DNA of 64,000 nt from NCBI GenBank assembly GCA_030386875.1, contig CM059572.1, positions 41,394,232 to 41,458,231 of the forward strand. The letters are read 5' to 3'. This document shows positions 39,901 through 51,900 of this stretch, in pieces. A program made the translations under genes and the position numbers. The DNA is from Morinoia aosen (taxonomy: Eukaryota > Arthropoda > Malacostraca > Amphipoda > Talitridae). Position 1 is the first letter of the stretch; each line of letters opens with the position of its first letter. A model generated the notes under the pieces. That model did not search any database. It saw nothing but the letters and a program-made list of their open reading frames with translations, and was not told the DNA's origin.

Positions 39901-42900
39901 TTTGGTATTAATTTGGTGTAAATGACTGTGAAATTCAAAAAAGATTGCTCTTCACCAGTTTTGTTTCTACGTACATCCTAATATACTCAATTTTTTTACA
40001 CACTTGTAAACGAAATTTCATGAATATTCAACGAACTTTAGAATAATAAAAATTAAAATGGCAGGTTAAAAATTCAGGCTTTATGATACGACTGAAGAAT
40101 ATCATCACTCTAACGATGAAAGTTACTTGCAATCGCATTACAAGGATGCAAATTTTTGCAATTGGCATTTGGAAAAATGTGTTATTGCTCTCAATTATTT
40201 GAAATATTTTCATTGATGCTTAATCAGGCTCAATGCATCAATTTTTATGTTCACATTTTTATTGCACGCTTGTGAGATGCAATTCAATTGGGCAAAAATG
40301 ATCCTAAATTTCAAGTATTTCCTAAATTGAAATTTTGTCTCGCAAAATTAATCTTATTTTTAGTATTATACCGTACGAATGACTTTTTAAATGAACAACT
40401 TATTTTTCTCACTTCAAAAAATTTTCTGAAAAATACCTCTGTTGAGAGCCGAATGTAATTAAATATTAGGAGTATTGTCCATAGATTAATCAAATCGAGA
40501 TACTTAAAACTTGGTTTTGATATCCGTAGACTATAAATATGAGCACGTCGCCTACTATCCCTACTTAAGTATTAACTGTGACAATTTACATTGAAGTCCG
40601 TAGCACATTGACTGATAATGAACATGAATCGTGAAGGTAGAGGCATGAATTTAAAAATAAAAAATTTACAAATTACAAGTTAGACCAGATTGTACGTTAG
40701 TATAATCATTCCTGATCACAAATTTTCTCAAAAAAAGGAAGGAGAAAGGCACTATTTGGCATGAAATTAAAAAAACGAGAGACCTTTGCCCAATGTTTCT
40801 CCACACCCCCTGCGCATTGAAAATGCAAGATTGGCAGAACTTTATGTACTAGGAAATAAGTTGAAGAATAAGTTAAAGGTGCTGAAAAAAGTGCAGCAGT
40901 GAACCTAAATCGTCATAAAAACATTCATAGCAAAACGAAAAAAAAATGTTTATCTTAGTAACAACAAGGCCTACCTAACATAGTGCTCGGAACTTCGTAT
41001 CTTTCTCTAGAAGCACTAAGTCTTATGTATTTAATATTTGGTTTTCCTCCAAGAAAAATGTATTTACAGCGTCGTGCAAACGGACTTCAGCAATGGCGTT
41101 CTTGCAAAAAAAATGCAAGCATATGTAAAAAAGCAGCTTCGGTTTTAAGACACAGAAGAGGAAAAAAAAGACAACTTCCGGATCCCCTGATCTTTCTAAA
41201 CACGCCTTCCCACTGTATAAAACAAGGTAAATCACGTAAGCCACTTTACCGTCAGATGCTGGAAAAACCCCGTTAGACGAGAAAAGTTGCGCGAGTAAAT
41301 CGTGCCTGGGTCGAAAAAAATGAGGTTCGGGACCCTGAAGGCCGCCTGATGAGAGGGTGTCCCGTGGGCGATTATTACGGGGACGGCAGCTTCAAAAGAA
41401 CTCATTTTCCTGGCCACGGAGAGGTCAGGTGAGAGGAGGTAGGGGCGAGTGCGGAAGTTGCGATACTGGACTTTGGAACAATGCGGACTTTGACTGGCAA
41501 AGTAGGGTTCATTCAAAAAAAGGGAAAGTGACGTGTTGTGTCGCAGTAATTGCGTTGTGAAGAAAAATCTCATTCGAAACAAAATCTGAATGAATCTCTC
41601 ACAGAAATAACGGAATGGCCAATTTATATTAATTTGTAGTTATGACTTGTATCTTAAAATATTGGAAAATGATTAGATTGTGTCTTCGGAATTTGGAAAA
41701 CATATTTCATGTATTCGTTGGTTATAGGTAATATAAGAACTAAGACGACAGTTATTATGTACGTGATTTAATTCTGCTCGCTTGTAAAGCTTTAGAGCAG
41801 AAAAACGAATTCAATACGTATGTAACAATTTAGACATCTAACTTTAGCTTCACAAGGTTCCATTTAGAATATTAGATTAGATCATTAGTTAGTGTAAGCC
41901 TCCCTATCCTCAAGAAATGAGATCCAAAGAGAGGAAGGAAGAAAGCCCCATTTAATATGGGGCTAAGGAAACGTGGAATCTATGCAGAAAGGGCACAGAA
42001 TCAGATGAGAAAGAAGTTCATGAAACAAGATCAATGTTGAAGAAGAAAGTAGTAGGTGCTGAAAAAACAGGACAGCAGTGAACCGAAAAAGGTGGTCCGT
42101 AACATAACAAAAAACCTATTTTATTTAAACGAAATGAAAGCCTACCTAACCTTTAGCTCGGTCCCTCACATTGTCCCCCTGAGAGCGCTAATTCCCATAT
42201 AGATACAATAGTTGTATCCCCCTGAAGGGGTTCCATGCAGAATTGCTAAGACTTATGCATACTTTTTCGTGGACATTCAATCACTTCTCCTTCCAAGTCT
42301 TATTCAGCTTCTGGAGTAAGAATAAGAACATCTGATGAGATTACCTTCGAAAGCTAAATTGGAAATTTTGTTTGGTTTCCTGAAAAATTCCCCAGAGTAA
42401 AATCAATGGTTGGAATGTTATGTTCTCTACATCCATATTATTTTCAAATCTTCCTACATATAACGTAAACAATCCGCTGCTCAAATCCCTTGCTCCTCTC
42501 AAAGTAGTAATTTGGGACCTTCTGTTCAGTGCATTAAAATACGCAAACTTCACACGACACACCGCATTTGACCCCATTGACAATATACAAAATTGTGCAA
42601 CGTTTCCCCGTAGTAAATAAAGAATGAACCAGTAAAAAACCCTGATACAAAGATCAGTTTTCAATTTAATTCTAGCATAACCTTCGACAATAGAAACACA
42701 TCTCATGGTCCCAATGGTAAAGTTTGAGAACACAATTCGATGATAAATTATAATTGAAACGTTCAAATTCATTCGAGTTTAGAGGGTATCATAAGGACAC
42801 AGTAAGGCTGGCTTAGATTGTCGTGCTCGGCAGCCCTGAGCTCAATGACCAGCCATCAAATAAAACAAAGATACTACATAAGCACTGGTTGCAAGGAGAC

Positions 42901-45900
42901 TATGAAGTTCACTGCATGCCACTGCGCAATTCAGTGGTCTAAAATTACAGAAGAAGTCATTAAAACTTCAGAGGGACCCTTCAAGCAAGAGAGTTTTTGA
43001 AAGCTCGATATTTGAGAAGCCTCTACGCTAACAAAGGCAGGAAAAAAGGTCATAAAGAAGGCATTGGAGAGCTTGGAGTGAGGTCAGCGAGAGGGCAGGG
43101 AGAACTGGGGTTCTACGGCACTCTTGCGTGACAACATGATCCGGACTTCTCCGATAATGATTAAGAAAAATGTGCCATAAAGCCGTGAGGGAGACGTAAT
43201 TGTCCCAGAAATTGTGCAGTTTCAATCCTTTACTACCCGAAGCGAATTAGGGTAATTTTCTTATCGACTATGTGGAGGCTACATCAGCGCTTAAATCAAG
43301 AAAGGTCTGGATGAAAAAGTAATCAAAATTGCACAAAAGCAATGTAATTGATGGTTGGGACCATTTAAACTCAACTTTATGGATTCCCTATATATTTCAA
43401 TACGTAATCATTCGGAAAGACCACAAAAAGATGCAACTCCGCAGTAAACAACCCTCATTTTCAGGATAAATTTCCATTTATTATAAATATGGCTAATAAA
43501 AAGACCTCAATATCCCAGTCTCATGGAAGTTATAATTATTTATTTTGTAATTTTACTCCATTAAATTGAGCTATGAGGTTCAGGCGAAGTCGTATCCTTC
43601 CTGCGACCTATGTTCACCTTGGCTTTGTTTGACACTAGTCCTGACTACAATACTTTCAGGCACACGTGTGCGTCTGAAGCATTTGCTTCTGGTAGAGTAG
43701 ATTAAATCATAAGCAAGTTTCAGCCTCCCTAACCACAACAAAGTATTCCAAAAAGAAAGACGATGGAAGCACTGTTTAGTATGGAGATAGGAGAACATGG
43801 ATAAGATGAGACTTTCGTTTAACCCTCCCTAACCACAGCAAAAGTGTTCTAAAGAGGAGGAATATGAGAGCACTATTTAGTGTAGAGACAAGGAAACGAG
43901 AAATCTACGCACAATGTGTGTTCGCGCAAAGTTCACCCGCAAGATCTGTGGAACTGTGTTTTACCTGTGAAATATGCGCGTTTCTGATATAATAAAGCAT
44001 TCACTTTCAAAATGTTTCAAGTTATAACTCAATAATACTTAAAATCATGCAGTGAGTGTACATCCTCATACATGTAACCCATGCACGTTATTCTTTATTC
44101 CAGAGTAGGATTATATTTAATTTAGTATTGTAATACCTCTAACAACCTGACAAGTAATAATTCATATAAATTTGATTTTCTTGAACTCTTGCCACTTTGC
44201 TAGAGAGTTACACACCGTCAGACATGTTCAAGTATTTAGTAGTACTATTTTGCATAGTCAGGAGTTGAGGTGCGGCTTATTACTGAGAAGCAAGGTATAA
44301 TATCGTAGACGAACTCACCGGAACTCTTGAAATATGACCTGAATTTTTCATGCACGCCAATCACGCATTGCGCTGCATTCCTAAACTTGACCCGCTGACT
44401 GCGATGGATCAAACTGAATTTCAATGTACAACTCAAATTTAAAGTAAAAGTTGTTAAAAATTTTATAAATAGCAAACATTAACCGGGTAAAATAAACACC
44501 ATTAATTTCCAATGATTGTTACAAGTGTTTCAAACGACCCATCGATATGTCGTTTTGCAACTGGAAAAACTCCAGCACGACCCACCGTTGGGTCAAATGG
44601 CAATGAATGTGTTAAGCAGTGTGTTTAAGTCAACAGATGAAACGAAAAATTAAGCAAAGAAATATTTTGAAAACTACAATCACATTGCTCTGTTTATTAG
44701 CAATAACTTGAATTTAAACAAATATAAATCAAGAAACATGAAACAATGTTCCAAAAAACTCCCAGATGCGAGACACACAAGTGCTGAGACAAGTAAAACT
44801 TTGTTTTGCCATAGATATTTCAGAAAACGTCTTAAATAAAATGTTCTGCATTATTTGTCTAAAATTCTTTTTTATAATTCACTTCGAATTTCTATCGAAA
44901 ATTTACGAGATTATCTCACAAAATTCAAGTCAATCTCCTTAGAATTTGCATCTAACTAGATTACCGAACTGAATTTGAACCTCTCCATATTAGACGCAAC
45001 GTTAACTTGCGGGAATCAACCAACTCTCAGAAAATTCGGAGCAGGTCAAGCTTGCCGCTACCACAGGTCTTGGGAAATGTCTGAATTGCTGCAAAATACC
45101 ACAGAAAAGTACTTCACGTGCAGCCATGTCTCGCTAAGCTGTCATGCAACGAAATTACCTGTTCAAATAGCGGAGAATAATAGGTTCTTGTGAAGCCTTG
45201 ACATTGAGGTCAAATGCGTCAAGACTCTTCAAACAGGATTGAGACTGAATCCTTGAGTAGTTTTTTTTCTCAAGTAGGGAAAATAGCTTTAGAAGAGTGC
45301 TTTATAGATTGCGGTGAAGATTTTATTTGATTGGATTATTAGTTAGTTCAAGCCTTACTATCCGCAACATAGGCGATCCAAAGAGAGGAAGGAAGAAGGC
45401 ACCATTTAGTATGGAATTAAGGGAACACGGAATCTATGCAGAAAGGGCATAGAAACAGCAACATAAGAAAAAAATTCATGAAAGCAGATAGAGTTAAAGA
45501 AGACAGTAGTAGGTGCAGGAAAAACAGGACAGCAGTGAACCGAAAAAAGATGGTAAATAGCAAAACAAAAAACCTCTTCTATTAGAACAAAACAAAAGCT
45601 AACCTTCATCTTAGAACCACCTACTCTTCCTCTGGGACGCCAATTCATGTACATGCAATATATTTACACTGCATTAATTTGCTTTCTTTATTAAAAATTG
45701 AAATTAGGATCGAAAAACAAAACAGAATAATTATCGATTCTCTTTCATCAATCAAGGCTTCGCCCCAAACTTTTGAACTTGAATGCCCATTTTGCGGAGC
45801 GAAGAATCAACTTCAACGTGCGGAGCAATTATTATTGCATACTTCCCGATTGTTCGATATTGCTAGGTCAAAGGTGTAAACTTCTTCCTGCACATAAATA

Positions 45901-48900
45901 TGAAAGAACTTTTGCGTACACAGATAACCTAGACTGTTGTGTGTAAATATAAATAAACGAGAGAAAAAGTGAAAAAAATACTGAATAGTTACTGTTTTAA
46001 AGTTTTGATAGAAGAATTTATCGTATAAAATTACTATTTTTTATGTCCTTAATTAAAGGTGCGTGGAATACTGCGACAAAATAATACAAATTTTTCCATA
46101 TTTTCGGGTATGAAGTGTGTAATCTTTTATTTCCACAAAATCATTAGGGAAAGCAATAATGAAGGCGCCTACAAGATCTCAATGTTTGACAGCACTGGTG
46201 GGGATCACAAGCTCGGGGATCGAAGCCATAGACTTTCAGCTAAAACTTTACCAAAACAATGCACCTGAAAATACTTTATCCCGTTAACTTAGATTGCAAT
46301 GCTAAATATACCGAGAAAATTATTTCGCTCTTCCACAAACTCTAACGCATTAACACGAAAGTCAATAAAGCGATTCAAATCCATGACGGTAAGCAGACGC
46401 ATCTCGCATTCATGAAGTCTTTGCCTGCATCGAGTGTCCACGCGTCTCGCGTGGAGGGGGAGCTTGGAGACCATTATTGCATCTATAAGACTTGGAGCTA
46501 CCAGGGAAAGCTACAAGGCTCCGAGCAGAATGTTAGTTATGCCTTGTTGGTGAGGTCGAATGTTGTGTATCGTCCCCAAGACGAGGTGTTCCAGCGCTCA
46601 ATTCAGGAAAGAATTTCACTTGCAACGATAAAAACTCATTTTAGAGAAGAACTTGTGGCTAACAAAAGCATTTCAAATTTAGCGTCGTTAACATTGCGAA
46701 CCTCAGGGCAGCATGAAATTCTCAGTGAAATTATTTAAATGCTTTAAGAAGCAAATAACCAAAAAAAGCGATTTTAAACGCAAATAAACGGGCTAAAATA
46801 ATCAACTACAAGTTAACTTTCTCGAAAAACACAGGCGTTATGCAACTACTAAGATTTCAACACTGATCTTCACTAGATTTTCTAAAAAAAATAATATCTC
46901 TTAGTATCTGTTTTTCGTCACGCTCTTGTAAGAAGCAGGAACGACTTCATCACGCCCCAGTTGACAAATTAGGATTCAATCTAGCCAAACGACGAAAGAA
47001 TAGAGGTAGCTGGACTCAGGCAATTGTTCATCGAAGGTTGGATTGCACACTCCTGGAGCGCCTTCATTAAGCTACAAATGATAAATTAATGTTCAATTTG
47101 GACCCATGGCGGAAGAATGAAGGTATCTAGACTCAGTCAATTGTTCAGTGAATGTTGATTTGACCAAGCAGTCCGGAATGATCTGGAGCATCGATCGGAC
47201 AAATGCTCATTAAGGTCATCAGTACACACCTCGGTGCACGTCATAATCCCCATCGTTCGCACGTCTGTCTGGGTCACCTATACTCTAACTCGAAAGAGAA
47301 AGTAACTCCTGAGTGTTATTCCAAACACTGAACTCAAAAGTTCTTCGGTGAAAACTGTTTTGTCGATCTGTAAACAAACACGGGCCTGTTCACACCTACT
47401 AACACAGTAAAAGAACTTCACGGTGTTATTCCCGGAAGGTAAAGAAACTTTAGGGTGCTATTCCCAGAAAGTAAAGAAACTTGAGGGTGCTATTCCCAGA
47501 AAGTAAAGAAACTTGAGGGTGCTATTCCCAGAAGGTAAAGAAACTTGAGGGTGCTATTCCCAGAAAGTAAAGAAACTTGAGGGTGCTATTCCCAGAAAGT
47601 AAAGAAACTTGAGGGTGCTTTCCCAGAAAGTAAAGAAACTTGAGGGTGCTTTCCCAGAAAGTAAAGAAACTTGAGGGTGCTTTCCCAGAAAGTAAAGAAA
47701 CTTGAGGGTGCTTTCCCAGAAAGTAAAGAAACTTGAGGGTGCTTTCCCAGAAAGTAAAGAAACTTGAGGGTGCTATTCCCTGAAGGTAAAGAAACTTTAG
47801 GGTGCTATTCTCAGAAGGTTGAAAAACTTTAGGGTGCTATTCCCAGAAGGTAAAGAAACTTCAGGGTGCTATTCCCAGAAGGTTAAAAAACTTTAGGGTG
47901 TTATTCCCAGAAGGTTAAAAAACTTTAGGGTGCTATTCCCAGAAGGTTAAAAACCTTTAGGGTGCTATTCCCAGAAGGTTAAAAAAACTTTAGGGTGCTA
48001 TTCCCAGAAGAAAAAGAAACACCTGAGGGATATTCCCAACACTGAGCTTAAAAGTTCTTTCGAAAACACTTCTCTATATGTAATCATGAACCCTGAGGAC
48101 ATAGAAGTATCGGTCGAGCTAATTATCCCAATTAGAAAATGAAGCAAAACATGCAACTGGGAACTGGCAGCTTAGATCAGAAGCTGCTTTAACAGCTGCT
48201 TCTGATCGATTCGTAATGAGACTTGCCGTTAGTATATAAGAAGCAGATTAATGTCAAAAATTTCTGAAGCCTTTACGGGCTATACAGTTTTTAATTTTTG
48301 TAACAAAACCCTTTTTGTATCATATTCATAGTGATTTCAAATCTTAGTACAACTTTAGCTGCAATCAAAAAATTATTTAGATTAGCCTACAAAAAGACCA
48401 CTTTCTATTTCATTTCAATCGCCCTTTTAGTGTTATGAGCCGACCTCGGAAGCCAAAAGGAATTTGTTAAAATTAAAACGAGGCCTTCAGAGTAAAAAAA
48501 TTAATAAGCTGTCACACTGGCCTTCAATTTAGTAAATAAATGGAGCCAAAAACATCAATGAAATCCTCAACTGTTCCAGAGTTCTATAAAAATAGTTCCA
48601 GTGAGCGATAGTCATCTCTCATTTTTCTCCCTTCAATATTGCCTAGATTAATGACAGCGTTTTTCCTAGCGGAGCATTGCGTCTTGAACACGTACTTGTA
48701 TTGGTTTCTGGTCGTAAAAACGTCAATATAGATTTTCGCCTTAGATTCAAACACTCATTTCTCATGCAACCCCTCCTTCTAAGTTGTTAAAAATACCTAC
48801 AATTAATGGAAGAATTATCCACTTTTTTCATCAAAGCGTCAAGTAAACAGGTTTGTGGGCTTACGCGATTAGAATTAAGTAACCTTTACTTCTGATTCTG

Positions 48901-51900
48901 TTTTCATTTGTTCGTTTGCCTCATACACGCATACGTCAAACTCTTCGGAGCAATTTCAAGATTCTTCTTTACACTAATGACTATGAATTAAAGTAAAAAT
49001 GAAACTCTGAAAAACCATACACAAAAATGTTGTGACTTAAGAAGCTGTTGAGGTCAACAGCTAGACTCTTCATGCAGAAAAGTGCAATTCACTTTGATCT
49101 CCAGAGAGAAAGAAACGAGCACAAATGACATACAAAGGAAAATAAGCGAGTGGAAAACACATTTAGGGAGAAATGTGTCAGTGAAAAACACGTTCAGGAA
49201 GAACTAAATCACTAAAACGTCAAACGATGAGGAGTAAGCTGCTAAAAATCCCTTCACGGAGTGTAAATGTTATAGAAAGTTTCCCTCTCCATAAAAGAAG
49301 CCAATCCCTTCACAAAGCACAAATGTTGTTCAAAATCTCGCCATAAAAGAATGAAATGCCTTCACAGAATGTAAGTGTCTTAGAAATTTTTCCCTCGCCA
49401 TGAAAGAAGGCAATCGCTTCACAGAGTGTAAATATTTCTCAAAATCTCACCATAAAAGACGGCAATTCCTTTACGGCATGTAAATGTTTTTCAAAATCTC
49501 ACCATAAAAGACGGCAATTCCTTTACGGCATGTAAATGTTTCTCAAAATCTCACCATAAAAGACGGCAATTCCTTTACGGCATGTAAATGTTTCTCAAAA
49601 TCTCACCATAAAAGAAGGCAATCCCCTCACACGATATAAATTTTGTAGAAAATCTCACCATAAAAGAAGGCAGGGTCTTGAGGAAGGCCCTGACTTTGGG
49701 GTCGGTGGAGGACTGTGTGAGGAGCTTGGGCCCCTGCCCCTCCAGCACCACCTCCTCCAGGCCGGCGATGTTGCCGCCCCGCAGGTACTCCCTGATGTGC
49801 GCTGACCCAGAGCCGTTGCTGGACACCACTGTCGGGTGCAGCACAAATTTTATTCAACTATTCAAAAGTTGCATTGACCGAAACCAAGATTTTAATGATA
49901 CACAAAAATTTTATTGATCGAAACCAAGATTTTATTGGTACACAAAAATTTCAATGACCGAAATCAAAATTTTAATGATACACGAATATTTTATTGACCG
50001 AAACCAAGATTTTAATGATACAAAAATATTTCAATGATATTATTTTGTTAACCAACATTAGATTATAATAAATGGTAGTTTAAACCTCCCTAACCGCTAC
50101 AAAGAAGAGAGTATCGAAAAGACGGAGGAGGAAGGCACCATTTAGCGAGAAGGTAAGGGCATGCGGAATCTATGAGAAAGAAGTTCATGGAACAAGATAA
50201 AAGTTGAAGAAGAAAATAGTAGGGGCTGAAAAACAGGATAGCAATGAACGAAAAAGGTGGTCCTTAACTTAATCAAGAAAAAAAAACATTTTATTTCGAC
50301 AAAAAGAAGGCCTACCTAACTCGCAGCTCGGGCCCTCACACATTTTCCCCCGGGAGTGCTAATTCCCATAAATAGAATAGTTGTATCCCCGTGATGAATT
50401 TAGTTGACCAAAACAAAAGTTCAATTGAAAATCCAGAATTTTCCAAGCCAAAATCCAGAATTTTCTAAGCCAAAATCCAGAATTTTTCAAGCCAAAATCC
50501 AGAATTTTTCAAGCCAAAATCCAGAATTTTTAAGCCAAAATCCAGAATTTTTTAAGTCAAAATCCAAAATTTTTTAAGCCAAAATCCAGAATTTTCTAAG
50601 CTGGCTAAATTGTAGACTGAAACCAAGAATTTCGTAGACTGAAACCAAGTATTTTATAGACCGACGCGCGGAATTTAATTCATCGTAACCCAAGGTCTTA
50701 TTGGCAGATGCCCGAAATATTCCCTGGCCCATATTCGAAATTTCTTAAAATATTCAAAATTTTACCGACTGATATTGAAAGTTTACCAACCGATATTTGA
50801 AAGTTTACCAACCGATATTTGAAATTTTATCAACCAATACTCGAAATTTTACTAATCGGCACTCAAAATTTTCTAACGATACCCAAAATCTTACCGATCG
50901 ATAACAGTTCGCCAAATCTGCACCCAATCTCAGTCTGGCTCATCTGCACCCCATCTCAGTCTGGCTCATCTGCACCCCATCTCAGTCTGGCTCATCTGCA
51001 CCCCATCTCAGTCTGGCTCATCTGCACCCCATCTCAGTCTGGCTCATCTGCACCCCATCTCAGTCTGGCTCATCTGCACCCCATCTCAGTCTGGCTCATC
51101 TGCACCCCATCTCAGTCTGGCTCATCTGCACCCCATCTCAGTCTGGCTCATCTGCACCCCATCTCAGTCTGGCTCGTCTGCACCCCATCTCAGTCTGGCT
51201 CGTCTGCAGCCCATCTCAGTCTGGCTCATCTGCACCTCATCTCAGTCTGGCTCATCTGCACCCCATCTCAGTCTGGCTCATCTGCACCCCATCTCAGTCT
51301 GGCTCATCTGCACCCCATCTCAGTCTGGCTCATCTGCACCCCATCTCAGTTGGTACATCTGCACCCCATCTCAGTTGGTACATCTGCACCCCATCTCAGT
51401 TGGTACATCTGCACCCCATCTCAGTTGGTACATCTGCACCCCATCTCAGTTGGTACATCTGCACCCCATCTCAGTTGGTACATCTGCACCCCATCTCAGT
51501 TGGTACATCTGCACCCCATCTCAGTTGGTACATCTGCACCCCATCTCAGTTGGTACATCTGCACCCCATCTCAGTTGGTACATCTGCACCCCATCTCAGT
51601 TGGTACATCTGCACCCCATCTCAGTTGGTACATCTGCACCCCATCTCAGTTGGTACATCTGCACCCCATCTCAGTTGGTACATCTGCACCCCATCTCAGT
51701 TGGTACATCTGCACCCCATCTCAGTTGGTACATCTGCACCCCATCTCAGTTGGTACATCTGCACCCCATCTCAGTTGGTACATCTGCACCCCATCTCAGT
51801 TGGTACATCTGCACCCCATCTCAGTTGGTACATCTGCACCCCATCTCAGTTGGTACATCTGCATCCCATCTCAGTTGGTACATCTGCACCCCATCTCAGT

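Noticed and set aside
41232-41582. 116-codon minus frame as an extra exon
   Set aside because: No phase-compatible splice pair, and exons 2 and 3 already join perfectly without it.
42341-42772. 143-codon minus frame as a gene
   Set aside because: No domain, no splice signals in place and AT-driven composition; consistent with a chance open frame.
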